A stretch of DNA of 64,000 nt from contig SCRM01000017.1 in the NCBI GenBank assembly GCA_004298045.1, positions 62,001 through 126,000 on the forward strand. The letters run 5' to 3'. Source of the DNA: Rhodanobacter sp. (GTDB lineage Bacteria; Pseudomonadota; Gammaproteobacteria; Xanthomonadales; Rhodanobacteraceae). Below, piece by piece: positions 28,204-39,400 of this stretch (position 1 is its first letter; each line of letters opens with the position of its first letter). Below the pieces are notes generated by a model. The model worked only from the letters and a program-made list of their open reading frames with translations. It ran no database searches and was not told where the DNA came from. Position numbers and translations under genes: made by a program.

Positions 28204-28649
28204 CAGCCGCGCTTCTCGGCCGTGCGCAGTTCGCCGGCGAGCTGGTCCAGCACGCCGTTCACGTAGGTGTGGCCGTGATCGGCGCCAAACCGCTTGGTCA
28301 CCTCGATCGCCTCGTTGATGACCACGCGGTACGGCACGTCGAGCCGGTATTTCAGTTCGTAGGCCGCCATGCGCAGCACCGCGCGCTCGATCGGATCCAC
28401 CTCTTCGACCTCGCGATCCAGATGCGGGCGCAGCGCGACGTCCAGCTCGGCCACATGCGCGCCGACGCCGTGCAGCAGATCCTCGAAGTAGTCGAGGTCG
28501 GCCACTTCCATGTCCTGCTCGTGACGGAACTGCGCGATCACCGCCTCCACCGAGCTGCCGGACAGCTCCCACGCGTACAGCGCCTGCAGCGCTCGCCGGC
28601 GCGCCCGCGAGCGGGCTGCCAAGTCGATGCCTTCGGGGCGTACGTGCAT
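28203..28649 (-). CDS. nusB: Transcription antitermination factor NusB
   Basis: 148 residues, all-helical. N-terminal Arg-rich segment ARSRARRRALQALYAWELSG, then DLDYFEDLLHGV, ERAVLRMAAYELKYRLDVPYRVVINEAIEVTKRFG typical of NusB near 100, and a KR tail. Binds boxA RNA with NusE. The ATG 28649 overlaps the ribH stop (ATGA); ribH-nusB is the classical pair. Confidence 0.95.
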   Translation of the reverse strand: MHVRPEGIDLAARSRARRRALQALYAWELSGSSVEAVIAQFRHEQDMEVADLDYFEDLLHGVGAHVAELDVALRPHLDREVEEVDPIERAVLRMAAYELKYRLDVPYRVVINEAIEVTKRFGADHGHTYVNGVLDQLAGELRTAEKRG

Positions 28650-29110
28650 CACAGCTTGCCGTACAGGTTGACCATCTCGATCGCCGCCATCGCGGCATCG
28701 GCGCCCTTGTTGCCGGCCTTGGTGCCGGAGCGCTCGATCGCCTGCTCGATCGAATCGGTGGTGAGCACGCCAAAGGTCACCGGTACGCCGGACTCGATCG
28801 CCGCCTGCGCCAGGCCTTTCGCGCAGGCGCCGGCCACGTAGTCGAAATGCGGCGTGGCGCCGCGGATCACCGCGCCCAGCGCGATCACCGCCGCGTACTT
28901 GCCGGAGGCGGCGAGCTTGTTCGCCCCCAGCGCGATCTCCCACGCGCCCGGCACGCGCACCAGCTCGATCGCATCCTCCGCCACGCCGTGCCGGCGCAAG
29001 GTGTCGTACGCACCGGCCACCAAGGACTCGACGACGAAGCCGTTGAAGCGCCCGGCAACGATGGCAAAGCGACCCTTTGGCGTGGCGAAATCGCCTTCGA
29101 CGATATTCAT
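28649..29110 (-). CDS. ribH: 6,7-dimethyl-8-ribityllumazine synthase
   Basis: 153 residues. Conserved blocks: [49 protein letters not shown] (phosphate-binding and catalytic His region) and [15 protein letters not shown]. It condenses the pyrimidinedione and dihydroxybutanone phosphate, the penultimate step of riboflavin. The ATG at 29110 was chosen because the 32 residues encoded upstream have no homologue-like character. No FMN riboswitch is seen ahead of it. Confidence 0.96.
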   Translation of the reverse strand: MNIVEGDFATPKGRFAIVAGRFNGFVVESLVAGAYDTLRRHGVAEDAIELVRVPGAWEIALGANKLAASGKYAAVIALGAVIRGATPHFDYVAGACAKGLAQAAIESGVPVTFGVLTTDSIEQAIERSGTKAGNKGADAAMAAIEMVNLYGKL

Positions 29111-29229
29111 GATGGTGACATTCCTGAAAGACTTGGCCCGATGCGTCGGGCAAACCGGCATTTTACAGGCTTGGGGCGGTGGCCGCTTGCGGGCATCCTT
29201 GCCCACACCGCTGAAAATCTTCGAGCCGC

Positions 29230-30669
29230 TTACGCCGCCGTGCCGCCCACCGTCATCGCGTCGATCCTGAGCGTGGGCTGGCCCACGCCCACCGGCACGC
29301 TCTGGCCGTCCTTGCCGCAGATGCCGACGCCGTCGTCGAGCTGCATGTCGTTGCCGATCATCGAGACACGGGTAAGGACGTCGGGGCCGGAGCCGATCAG
29401 GGTGGCGCCCTTCACCGGCGCGGTGATCCGGCCATCCTCGATGAGGTAGGCCTCGGACGCGGAGAACACGAACTTGCCGTTGGTGATGTCGACCTGGCCG
29501 CCACCGAAGTTCGGCGCGTAAAGGCCCTTCTTCACTGAGCGGATGATCTCCTCCGGCTCGCGCTCGCCGGCCAGCATGCAGGTGTTGGTCATGCGCGGCA
29601 TCGGCAGCGCCGTGAAGGACTCGCGGCGGCCGTTACCGGTAGGCGCCATGCCCATCAGACGCGCGTTGAGCTTGTCCTGCATGTAGCCCTTGAGGATGCC
29701 ATCCTCGATCAGCACGGTGCAGTTCGTGGGCGTGCCTTCGTCGTCGATGTTGAGCGAGCCGCGCCGCCCCGGCAGCGTGCCGTCGTCCACCACGGTGACG
29801 CCCTTGGCCGCCACGCGCTGACCGAGCCGGCCGGCAAAAGCAGAGCTGCCCTTGCGGTTGAAGTCGCCTTCGAGCCCGTGGCCGATCGCCTCGTGCAGCA
29901 GCACGCCGGGCCAGCCGGGGCCGAGCACCACCGGCATCTGCCCGGCCGGCGCATCGACTGCATCCAGATTGACCAGCGCCTGGCGCACGGCCTCGTCGGC
30001 AAACGCGAACGCGCGGCCGTTTTCGATCAGCTCGCGATAGCCATACCGCCCACCGCCCCCCGCATAGCCCTGCTCGCGCCGGCCATGCGCCTCGGCAATC
30101 ACCTGCACGTTGAGCCGCACCAGCGGGCGCACATCGGCAGCCAGCGTGCCGTCGGACGCCGCGATGAGCACGGTATCCAGCGTGGCGGCCAGGCTCACGA
30201 TGACTTGCGTGATGCGCGGGTCGCGGGCGCGTGCATGCGCGTCGACCTCGCGCAGCAACGCGATCTTGTCGGCGTTCGGCAGGCTTTCCACCGGGTCGAT
30301 CGCCGGGTACAGCGCGCGCCCGCTCGCCAGCGCCAGCGGCTTGCCGGCGCCGTGGCCGTCATGCGCAATCGCCCGCGCCGCCTTCGATGCCGCCAGAAGC
30401 TGCGGCAACACGATCTCGTCGGAATATGCAAAACCGGTCTTCTCGCCGCTGATCGCGCGCACGCCCACGCCCTGCTCAATCGCGTGGCTGCCATCCTTGA
30501 CGATGCCCTCCTCCAGCGTCCACGACTCACTGCGCGAGTGCTGGAAATACAGGTCGGCGGCGTCGATCGACGGCCCCATGAGCTGGGCGAACACGCGATC
30601 CAGATCAGCCGTCGTCAATCCCCCCGGCACCAGCAGCCGGTCCTGCACCTGCGCAATGAGCTTGTCCAT
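29230..30669 (-). CDS. tldD: Metalloprotease TldD
   Basis: 479 residues with the zinc motif HEAIGH at 259-264 inside [20 protein letters not shown], and the C-terminal [25 protein letters not shown] segment. TldD with TldE (PmbA) degrades or matures peptides such as microcin B17. No tldE is in the window. tldD usually follows yhdP in gammaproteobacteria; here a porin-cytochrome gene and a 142-bp copy of this gene's 3' part lie between them. Start ATG 30669. Confidence 0.95.
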   Translation of the reverse strand: MDKLIAQVQDRLLVPGGLTTADLDRVFAQLMGPSIDAADLYFQHSRSESWTLEEGIVKDGSHAIEQGVGVRAISGEKTGFAYSDEIVLPQLLAASKAARAIAHDGHGAGKPLALASGRALYPAIDPVESLPNADKIALLREVDAHARARDPRITQVIVSLAATLDTVLIAASDGTLAADVRPLVRLNVQVIAEAHGRREQGYAGGGGRYGYRELIENGRAFAFADEAVRQALVNLDAVDAPAGQMPVVLGPGWPGVLLHEAIGHGLEGDFNRKGSSAFAGRLGQRVAAKGVTVVDDGTLPGRRGSLNIDDEGTPTNCTVLIEDGILKGYMQDKLNARLMGMAPTGNGRRESFTALPMPRMTNTCMLAGEREPEEIIRSVKKGLYAPNFGGGQVDITNGKFVFSASEAYLIEDGRITAPVKGATLIGSGPDVLTRVSMIGNDMQLDDGVGICGKDGQSVPVGVGQPTLRIDAMTVGGTAA

Positions 30670-30795
30670 CGAGTCTCGCCGATCCAATCCGGCCGCTATG
30701 GTGACATGCGGCGCCGGGGTCGGAGCGTGCTTTCGACGAGATCGGCGCCTGTCGGGGGATCGATCCTGATATTTTTTTCGATACGGATGCCGTGC

Positions 30796-32190
30796 TCAGA
30801 TCGCCAGCCACACATAGCAGTAGAGCGTGTCGTTGTCCTTGGCGTTGCGACCGGCACCGTCGACGTCGTGTACCCGCCCGCTGAAGCGGTTGAAGTGGGT
30901 GTATTGCAGGCCCAGCCGCAGATTGGCCCACGGTTGCCCCCACGAGGTGGACTGGCCGAACGGGCTGTAGTTGAGCTCGATGCTTTCACCCTGCGTATTC
31001 GGCGAGCCGTCGTTGCCGTAAAGCGCAACATCCTTGCTGCCGTTGTAGACGAACGACGCCAAGGTCACACCGTAGGTATGGCGGTACCAGTAACTGCCCT
31101 TGAGGTTGAGCGACTGCAGGCTGTTGTGCAGGTGATCCGATCCACCGCTGCCATAGGTGGCGTCCAACCGCTGGCCCTCGTGGACGTACAACCCGTCGAC
31201 GGTGATCGCATGGTCGCCATTGACGTAGGTGTAGTTGGAATCCACTCCGAAGTCGCGGAACCGATCCGTTGGCCCGGGCAACGCCACCGCGTCACCGACC
31301 GCGTTGGTGCCGACCTGTCCGCGACGCATGTTCAGCATGAAGCCGCCGACCGAGAAGCTGCCGGTGGGCAGGTTCCACGTATAAGCCATGCGTGCATAGG
31401 GCGTAACCCCGCTCAAGCGGCCGTCGAAGCCGGCGTTGACGTGGCGCAGAAACGCCGGCGACAACGAGCGATAGCCGCCCAGCTCCATGTACCAGGCGCC
31501 ATCCAGCTGCAGGTAGGCGCTGACACCGACCACCTGCGCGGCCAGCCCGCCCAGCAGCATTGGCTGGGCAGGTGCTTCGGGGGCCAGATCGGCCGACAGG
31601 TACGGGTACTTCCACGCCGGTGCGGTGTTGAACACGTCGCTGACGGTGGGGTTGTTGTTGAGCGAGATGCCCCAGATGCCGCTGTGGTTGCCGTGGCTGA
31701 ACATGCGCGCATAGCGCCAGTCCATGTTGTCCCAGCCGAGCAGGCCGCCGTTCTCCGAGTAGGTGGCCTGCGCGAACACGCCGACGTGCTCGCTCAGTCG
31801 GCCGGCGAGGAACACCGACGCCTGCTGCAGCTCGGTGTTGTCGTTGGTGCCGAAGCCCTTGGCCGGCGCCTCGGTCTGCGCCTTTTGCGTGTGCGTGAAC
31901 GATTCGACCAGCATTGCCGAGAGCGGCACGTCGGTCTGGTCGCCCACCTTCATGGTGTAGCCCATCAGCTTGAACTGGCGCCCGAACTGGGTGAGCTCCG
32001 GTCCAAAGCCGCCTACGTGACAGGCCACACACGGCTGCCTCGTCTGTCGTGCATATGAAGGCACCGCCAGCACCATGCTGGGCACCCCCAGCAGCCCCGC
32101 GAGCACGATCAAGGCTATCCAGTATGGCGGGCGATGCATGGCAGCAGACCAACCCGGAATCAAACCATTCCAGCGAGTGTTCATGTGCAT
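30796..32190 (-). CDS. Monoheme c-type cytochrome fused to an outer-membrane beta-barrel (Cyc2-like architecture)
   Basis: 464 residues. A signal peptide ends near residue 43 (GLLGVPSMVLA). The mature start VPSYARQTRQPCVACH holds a single c-type heme site, Cys54-x-x-Cys57-His58, followed by FGPELTQFGRQFKLMGYTM. The remaining ~390 residues alternate hydrophobic and polar positions with many Trp, Tyr and Gly, as in a 16-18 strand porin, and end in an amphipathic YVWLAI strand. The layout resembles Cyc2 iron oxidases, but the heme region belongs to a sister family often annotated only as cytochrome c. It could move electrons across the outer membrane or bind metal/sulfur donors. ATG 32190 has an AGGAAG Shine-Dalgarno; ATG 32184 is the alternative. 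It lies between tldD and a tldD fragment. Confidence 0.8.
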   Translation of the reverse strand: MHMNTRWNGLIPGWSAAMHRPPYWIALIVLAGLLGVPSMVLAVPSYARQTRQPCVACHVGGFGPELTQFGRQFKLMGYTMKVGDQTDVPLSAMLVESFTHTQKAQTEAPAKGFGTNDNTELQQASVFLAGRLSEHVGVFAQATYSENGGLLGWDNMDWRYARMFSHGNHSGIWGISLNNNPTVSDVFNTAPAWKYPYLSADLAPEAPAQPMLLGGLAAQVVGVSAYLQLDGAWYMELGGYRSLSPAFLRHVNAGFDGRLSGVTPYARMAYTWNLPTGSFSVGGFMLNMRRGQVGTNAVGDAVALPGPTDRFRDFGVDSNYTYVNGDHAITVDGLYVHEGQRLDATYGSGGSDHLHNSLQSLNLKGSYWYRHTYGVTLASFVYNGSKDVALYGNDGSPNTQGESIELNYSPFGQSTSWGQPWANLRLGLQYTHFNRFSGRVHDVDGAGRNAKDNDTLYCYVWLAI

Positions 32191-32242
32191 GCTTCCTACG
32201 CGTCCAGCGTGGTGGCTGGGTACGGACGCAGTCTTGAACCAA

Positions 32243-32270
32243 CGGATACCCGTATATTGATTTCCGTCAA
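32243..32270 (-). promoter_or_regulatory. Possible sigma-70 promoter of the porin-cytochrome gene
   Basis: TTGACG (plus 32265-32270) and TATCCG (plus 32243-32248) are 16 bp apart on the minus strand and would start transcription about 45 bp before the ATG. The -35 is good, the -10 is weak. Confidence 0.4.
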
Positions 32271-32320
32271 CAGCCACCTGCCCGCCACCGACGCAAAGTG
32301 CCGCAGGCTGGCGCAGTGCC

Positions 32321-32462
32321 GATGAGGTAGGCCTCGGACGCGGAGAACACAAATTCGCCGTTGGTGATGTCGACCTGGCCGCTGCCGAAGTTGGGGGCGT
32401 ACAGGCCCTTCTTCACCGAGCGGATGCTTTCCTCCGGCCCGCAAGCGCCAGGCAGCATGCAG
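32321..32462 (-). pseudogene. Duplicated fragment of tldD
   Basis: About 142 bp aligns without gaps to tldD positions 29440-29581, with roughly 85-90 percent identity by eye. In the tldD frame it still reads [20 protein letters not shown] and [19 protein letters not shown] with no stop, and many differences are third-position changes. It has no start, no zinc site and no C-terminal end, so it is a relic, not a gene. It lies upstream of the porin-cytochrome, in the only gap over 300 bp of the window (32191-32585). The remaining ~120 bp before yhdP hold nothing recognisable. Confidence 0.85.
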
Positions 32463-32585
32463 GCAAAAAGGTGCCGGGGACAATTTGCACAATCTGCAAG
32501 ATGGATTCCCCGGTCGCAAACGGGCATCCCCTGAATTGCACCCCGGCGCCACACCCTATAGTCGGAAATGGCACCTCGCATTTCG

Positions 32586-35500
32586 CTAGGGCACCGACGA
32601 ACTCGCCGCCGGTGCGTCGCTGCGCAGCGGCGTGGTGACCACCGGCGGACTCGGCGCAGTGGGCAGCAAGGGCGGACGCTGGCTGCTCCGGGCGGCCGGC
32701 AAGTTGTGTTTTTCCACCAGCGTCATCACCGGTTTGTCCCAGCTGCCGGTGACGTGGTAGCGGGCACTGATGGTTTTGTTGAGGCCTTTGCCGAGCAGGC
32801 CCTGCACCGCAAAGCCGGCGGCCGCACCGACTGGCCCGCCGACGACGGCGCCGAGCACCGGCAAGCTGTTGCCGAAGTGCGGCACCACCACCACCTGCTG
32901 GTCGTAGTCGCGCGCGCGCAGGCCGGTACGGCCGGTGATGCCGATCTGCGCTGCCGGGCCCTTGATGAGGAGGTTGCTGGTGGTGGCGCTGCCATCGGCA
33001 AGGTGGAAGTCGCCATCGATGGAATCAAAGCCCAACCCCTTGCCGAACACGTCGCCAAAATCGAGCGTGAGCCGACGCGGCAACTCGGCCAGCGACACCA
33101 GGCCGAACAGGCGTCCCATGCCGGGGCCGACGTCGGGGATGTGGCCGTCGCTGACATGCACTGACAGCGTGCCGGTGGCGTTGGCCAGGCTGAATGACGA
33201 CGGCGCGCCTGGCCAGCTGGCGTCGAGCTGGTCGCTGGTCTTGCCGCCGGTAACCAGACCGTTGTAGCCGAACGCGCCAAGCATCTTGCCCAGGTCGTCG
33301 GCGGCAAAGCCGATGCGCATGCGGGTGTGGCTGTTGGTGGCCGTGCCGTTCCAGTCGCCGCTGCCGGTGAGCTGCACGCTCGGCGACAGCGCACGCAACT
33401 GGTCGATGTGCATGCCGCGCTCAGTCGGCCAGGTTTCCAGCCGCGCTTCGCCGAGCCTGGCGTCGCCGAAGGTAAGGTCGCCCACCCACAGGTGGAACGG
33501 CGGCAGCGCGGCCGGGTTCACGCCGGTATCGGCCGGGTCGGGCTCGGGCTGGCTGACGGCGGCCTTGTCGGCGGTCGGGTTGCCCGGCCAGTACAGGCGC
33601 TTGAGGCGTGCAGTGATGCCGCGCTTGGCCAGCTCGTGCTCGGGCACACTGAACTGCCCGGCCATCGCCGCCCCCTCCACCGTCGCCACCAGGCTGTCGT
33701 TGCGCGGCGTCAGCTGCAGTGTCATCGGGCCGAGCGGGCGGCCAAACCATTGCGCTTGCGCGGTGCCGACATCCACGCTCTCCAACGCCGGGCCACCACC
33801 ACCCGTGCCTCCGGCGGTGAACGCCACGGCCTGTTGCACCCAACCGGTGACATCCAGCGTGGCGGCGTGGCCACGCACGCGCAGCCCCTGCGCCGGCAGC
33901 GTCGTCGGCATCTGCGCGCCAAATGCCAGCGTGCCGGCCAGCGGCTTGCCGGGTGCCGCCAGGCGCAGGAAACCACGCGCCACCTGGCCGAGCGATACCT
34001 TGAGGTCAGCCCCGTCGATGGGCAGGCTCAGGCTGACGTGCAACGGCAACTCGGCGGTGGCTGCCTTGGCCAGCGGCGCCGGGGCGTCCAGCGTGGTGCC
34101 GACCAAAGTGGAGTCGAGGCTGAGCGTTTGTGTCGGCGCGCCACCATCGGTTGGCCGCGTCAACCGGAATCCGATGTCGTACAGGCTGCGGCCGCTGCCC
34201 AGCGGGTTGAGCCAGTCGAGCGCGGGGTAGCCAAGGGTCAGATCGCTGAACCGGAAAGCGCCGCGCAAATCCACCGCCACCGGCACGTCCGCGTCGCCGG
34301 TGGCGCCGGCAATGGCGAGGTCGAGCACCGCCGGCTGGCCGTGGAAGCGGCCTTCGAGCGGACCGGCGTGAAAGCCCGTTCGATCGAACGTGGCCGGGCC
34401 GCTCAGCTGGTCGAGCTTCAGCGTCCAGTCCGGCTCGCTCACGTCGACGTGGTCGAGCTTGGCCTGGCCGGTAAGCACGGCGGTTTCCGGCATTCCCAGC
34501 GGCAGCGACAGGTGGAAGCCGAAACTGCCGGTACCGCCGAGTTTCAGCTTGGCGAGGGTTTTCGCCTGCTGGTTTGCGATTGGGCTCTTGCGCACGAAAT
34601 CCAGCAGGTTGGCCGCGTTGCCGTGGCCGTCGACGTTCAAATCGAGCGTGGCGTCGGCAAAGTCGGGAAACAGCGCCACCGCCTGGTCGACCTTCACCCC
34701 CAGCGCCTGCCCACCGTCGGCCTCGACCAGCATGCCGCTGTTGATAAAATTGGCGATGGCATGCACGCCGGTCGCATCCGGCCAATCCGGCGCGTAATGA
34801 AGTTTCAGGTCGCTGATTTCCGCACGCGCTTCGAACCGGCCCTCGTGGTGGTGGAACGGCCAATCCTTGAGGTCGCCGCGCACAGCGACGTCGGCACCAT
34901 CGATGCGCCCGCCGAGCAGCGCGTGATCGAGCCACGCGACGGTACCGGGCGACATCACGCTCACCGGCCAGAACAGCTTGGCGGCTTGCACATCGGCGTG
35001 GTTCACGCGGGCGTAGAGATCGAGAAACGGCGGGCCGCCGGCGGCGTGCAGGCGCATCTCGCCACGCAGTTGTCCGCCATAGCCGGTGCCGGCGAAATCC
35101 AGTGGCGCCAGGCCGATATGCCAATCGCCGTCCGCCTGCCACGCAGCCACGGTGCCGGCGAGGTTCGCCAGCGCGAACGGGGTGCGAAACATCGGCCGCG
35201 CATCCACCGTGGCCGGCTGCGCCGGCAGGCTCAGCGACAGCGCCTCGCCGTCGCCGCGCAAGCTGCCGCGCAGGCCGCTGACGCCGGGGATGGCCGCCGA
35301 ATGATCGATGCCGAGGCCGCTGAAATCGGCGCTGAGCCGGGTCAGGCCTGCCCCCTTGCTCCACGCGAGGTTGACCGTGTCGAGCCGGCCGCGCGGGTGG
35401 CCGCTGCCAACCCAGGCGACGAGGGTCGGCGGCAGTTTGGGCAGCGCCCCGAGCCAAGGGACCAGCGGCGCAAGTTGCAGTTCTCTCGCCGCCGCTTCGA

Positions 35501-36485
35501 TCCGCAGTTGCGGCGTGCCGGGCGCGTGTACCCACGCGGCGAGCGCGCCATCGTCCGCCCCGGCCCAGCGCAACACGTAGCCGTCGGCGTTGCGGCGCAG
35601 GTCGGCCTCGCCGTGAATCGCCGGCACCCGCACCGATGCGCCGGCGGGCGTGGTCAACTGCACCGCGGCAAGGTCGATGCGCGCAAAGCTGCGCACCACC
35701 TGCCCGGCTTTCCAGTCGAGCCACAGCGCCAGATCGCCGCGACCGCTGCGTACCGCGTAGCCGCCAAGGTCGACCCCGGCCAGCAGCGCCGGCCAGTCCA
35801 CGCGTTGCCCGGCCAGCCACAGCCGCCCGCTGCTGCCATCCTCCTGGAAACGCCCGGCGCCGCGCAGCACGCCGGTCGCACCGTCGCGCTGCATCAGCAG
35901 GCCCACGCGGAGTTCATCGCCTTGCCGGCTCAGGCGCACCTGGTCGGCCGTCAACCGATAGTGCCGGTCGTGCCGCGCGTCCGTGATGTCCAGCTGCAGG
36001 TGATCCAGCCACAACGCCATCGAGAGCTGGCCGAAATCCGCCGGCTGCGAACCTTCGCCGGTGCCAAGGCCGTTGACGTGCCAGCGGCCGTCGCGATCGC
36101 GTGCCAGGTTCAACTGCAGGCCGCTCGCGCGCAGGTTCAGCAAATACCGGGTTGGCAGCAGCCAGCCGCCAAAATCCAGCCGCAACTCCGCCTTGGGCAC
36201 GCGCACCGGCTGGCCACTGCCACCGGGCGGCACGCCGATCGTCAGGCCGGAAAGCGCAAACACCGGGCCGGCAGGCGTCCAGCGGCCATCCAGCGCGGCA
36301 AAGCTCACCGGGCGCGCCAGCCGCGTCGACAACTCGCGTGCCACCCACTGCGGGTGCTGCGCCACCAGCGGCAGCAAGGCCTGCGCCAACGCCACCAGTA
36401 CCGCCAGCGCAATCACGCCCACGCCGGCGACCCAGCCCAGCGCGCGCGCGCCGTGCTGCAGGGGGCGGTGCCAGGGGATGTTCAT
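32586..36485 (-). CDS. yhdP: YhdP family AsmA-like phospholipid transport protein
   Basis: 1299 residues, a size typical for YhdP. One N-terminal membrane helix ([21 protein letters not shown], about 18-38) then a long periplasmic region of repeated beta strands with AsmA/DUF3971 features ([19 protein letters not shown] near 50) and a terminal AsmA_2 part ([20 protein letters not shown]). YhdP, TamB and YdbH form bridges for phospholipids from the inner to the outer membrane. Located between rng and the tldD region as in other gammaproteobacteria. ATG 36485. Confidence 0.93.
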   Translation of the reverse strand: MNIPWHRPLQHGARALGWVAGVGVIALAVLVALAQALLPLVAQHPQWVARELSTRLARPVSFAALDGRWTPAGPVFALSGLTIGVPPGGSGQPVRVPKAELRLDFGGWLLPTRYLLNLRASGLQLNLARDRDGRWHVNGLGTGEGSQPADFGQLSMALWLDHLQLDITDARHDRHYRLTADQVRLSRQGDELRVGLLMQRDGATGVLRGAGRFQEDGSSGRLWLAGQRVDWPALLAGVDLGGYAVRSGRGDLALWLDWKAGQVVRSFARIDLAAVQLTTPAGASVRVPAIHGEADLRRNADGYVLRWAGADDGALAAWVHAPGTPQLRIEAAARELQLAPLVPWLGALPKLPPTLVAWVGSGHPRGRLDTVNLAWSKGAGLTRLSADFSGLGIDHSAAIPGVSGLRGSLRGDGEALSLSLPAQPATVDARPMFRTPFALANLAGTVAAWQADGDWHIGLAPLDFAGTGYGGQLRGEMRLHAAGGPPFLDLYARVNHADVQAAKLFWPVSVMSPGTVAWLDHALLGGRIDGADVAVRGDLKDWPFHHHEGRFEARAEISDLKLHYAPDWPDATGVHAIANFINSGMLVEADGGQALGVKVDQAVALFPDFADATLDLNVDGHGNAANLLDFVRKSPIANQQAKTLAKLKLGGTGSFGFHLSLPLGMPETAVLTGQAKLDHVDVSEPDWTLKLDQLSGPATFDRTGFHAGPLEGRFHGQPAVLDLAIAGATGDADVPVAVDLRGAFRFSDLTLGYPALDWLNPLGSGRSLYDIGFRLTRPTDGGAPTQTLSLDSTLVGTTLDAPAPLAKAATAELPLHVSLSLPIDGADLKVSLGQVARGFLRLAAPGKPLAGTLAFGAQMPTTLPAQGLRVRGHAATLDVTGWVQQAVAFTAGGTGGGGPALESVDVGTAQAQWFGRPLGPMTLQLTPRNDSLVATVEGAAMAGQFSVPEHELAKRGITARLKRLYWPGNPTADKAAVSQPEPDPADTGVNPAALPPFHLWVGDLTFGDARLGEARLETWPTERGMHIDQLRALSPSVQLTGSGDWNGTATNSHTRMRIGFAADDLGKMLGAFGYNGLVTGGKTSDQLDASWPGAPSSFSLANATGTLSVHVSDGHIPDVGPGMGRLFGLVSLAELPRRLTLDFGDVFGKGLGFDSIDGDFHLADGSATTSNLLIKGPAAQIGITGRTGLRARDYDQQVVVVPHFGNSLPVLGAVVGGPVGAAAGFAVQGLLGKGLNKTISARYHVTGSWDKPVMTLVEKHNLPAARSSQRPPLLPTAPSPPVVTTPLRSDAPAASSSVP

Positions 36486-36509
36486 GCGCACACGGTGTCG
36501 CAGGCTGGT

Positions 36510-37985
<1,476 letters not shown>

Positions 37986-38132
37986 TGCATACTCCCTGCA
38001 AAGAAACCCGGCCGCACGACGCACCAAGCCTCTGACCGGCCTTTATAACGTTTGCGTGCGCCGACTGTCGATGCGCAGCGCACGCCTGCACGGGCGACAA
38101 TGGCGCTTTCCTTGGCTGGAAGCACCTGCACC

Positions 38133-38831
38133 GTGAACCCCGTCGCACAACCCATCCTGCTCGCCTGGAGCGGCGGCAAGGATTGCCTGCTGGCGCTGGC
38201 CGCGCTGCGCGCCGACCCACAATGGCGGGTCGTAGCCTTGCTGACCACGATCAACCGCAGCCACGCCCGGATTGCCATGCACGGCGTGCGCACGACGGTG
38301 CTGCAGGCGCAGGCCGCAGCGCTCGGCCTGCCGCTGGTGGAAGTGGGCATGGACTGGCCCGGCAGCAACGCCGCCTACGAGGCCGCGCACGCCCGCGCGC
38401 TGGCCGAGGCACGGGCGCGCTGGCCCGGCCTGCGCCACTGCGCATTCGGCGACCTGTTCCTGGAAGACGTGCGGGCCTACCGCGAAACGCAACTGGCACG
38501 CGACGGCTGGCAGGCGGTGTTTCCGCTGTGGGGCAGCGACACCACTGCCACGGCGCAGCGGTTCATCGCCGCCGGCCATCGCGCCAAGCTGTGCTGCGTG
38601 GATACGACCCAGCTCGACGCCCGATTCTGCGGGCGCGACTACGACGCCGCCCTGCTCGCCGAGCTGCCCGCCGACGTCGATCCGTGCGGCGAGCGCGGCG
38701 AATTCCACACCCTGAGTTACGCCGGCCCGCTGTTTGCCACGCCGCTTGCGCTGACGCGCGGCGAATCCGTGCTGCGCGACGCGCGTTTCCAGTTCACCGA
38801 TTTCCTGCTTGCCGATGCCGGGCAAGCCTGA
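38133..38831 (+). CDS. Dph6-like (DUF71) PP-loop ATP pyrophosphatase family protein
   Basis: 232 residues. PP-loop motif LLAWSGGKDC at the start, then LTTINRSHARIAMHGVR, VFPLWGSDTTA (Trp-Gly pair of the DUF71 active site) and CGERGEFHTLSYAGPLF near 190, a hallmark of the family. Archaeal and eukaryotic homologues amidate diphthine on EF2. Bacteria lack diphthamide, so a different amidation or ligation role is likely, possibly in cobalamin or small-molecule chemistry. GTG 38133 fits the family start; ATG 38100 is an alternative without a better Shine-Dalgarno. It overlaps the next gene by 17 bp. Confidence 0.8.
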   Translation: MNPVAQPILLAWSGGKDCLLALAALRADPQWRVVALLTTINRSHARIAMHGVRTTVLQAQAAALGLPLVEVGMDWPGSNAAYEAAHARALAEARARWPGLRHCAFGDLFLEDVRAYRETQLARDGWQAVFPLWGSDTTATAQRFIAAGHRAKLCCVDTTQLDARFCGRDYDAALLAELPADVDPCGERGEFHTLSYAGPLFATPLALTRGESVLRDARFQFTDFLLADAGQA

Positions 38832-39333
38832 CGCGCCAGTCTTGCCGGATGTCCTGACGCCGGGGCTGTCCGTGGTGTTCTGCGGTACCGCGGCAAGCGC
38901 CCGTTCGGCGGCGGAACACGCGTATTACGCGCACCCCGGCAACCGGTTCTGGTTTGCGCTGCATGCCGCGGGGTTCACCCCGCGCCAGCTGGCACCCGCC
39001 GAGTTTCCGATCCTGCCGCGCTACGGCCTGGGGCTGACCGACCTCGCCAAGCGCCACAGCGGCAACGACGCGGCACTGCCCGCCGACGCGTTCGACGTGG
39101 CCGGTTTGCGTGCGCGCATCGCACGCTGCGCACCCCGCTGGCTCGCCTTCACCAGCAAGCGCGGCGCACAGGCGGTGCTGGGCCACGCCGTGCCCTACGG
39201 GCTGCAGGCCGAATGCATCGGCACCGTGCGCCTGTGGGTGCTGCCCTCGCCCTCGGGCAACGCACGCGGCCACTGGAGCCTCGCGCCGTGGCAAGCGCTG
39301 GCGGGCCTGAGCGCCGCGCACACCGACCACTGA
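38815..39333 (+). CDS. Mug-like mismatch-specific uracil-DNA glycosylase
   Basis: 172 residues of the UDG superfamily. HPGNRFWFALHAAGFTPRQL is the Mug/TDG-type segment, and LPSPSGNARGHW is the C-terminal minor-groove loop. The N-terminal catalytic loop reads VFCGTAASARSAAEHAYY rather than GINP-type, so the canonical Asn of the water-activating motif is absent. That variant is common in several proteobacteria and may act on U or hypoxanthine mispairs with altered chemistry. ATG 38815 was chosen over an upstream TTG (38809). It is translationally overlapped with the Dph6-like gene. Confidence 0.8.
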   Translation: MPGKPDAPVLPDVLTPGLSVVFCGTAASARSAAEHAYYAHPGNRFWFALHAAGFTPRQLAPAEFPILPRYGLGLTDLAKRHSGNDAALPADAFDVAGLRARIARCAPRWLAFTSKRGAQAVLGHAVPYGLQAECIGTVRLWVLPSPSGNARGHWSLAPWQALAGLSAAHTDH

Positions 39334-39400
39334 CATTCGCAATACCAGCTGCCACCGTTAAGCTGGTCGCACCACCCTCGCCAAGGCCTTGCCCCACCCC

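Noticed and set aside
29111-29229. FMN riboswitch ahead of ribH
   Set aside because: The 119-bp gap lacks the conserved RFN-element sequences and is too short for a complete one with expression platform.
30775-30785. T-run ATTTTTTTCG between tldD and the cytochrome gene as a terminator
   Set aside because: It has the right polarity only for the plus strand, where no gene ends, and no stable GC stem precedes it.
32191-32585. Insertion sequence or transposase remnant around the cytochrome gene
   Set aside because: No transposase-like reading frame and no terminal inverted repeats or target duplication could be found; the tldD fragment explains the homology seen.
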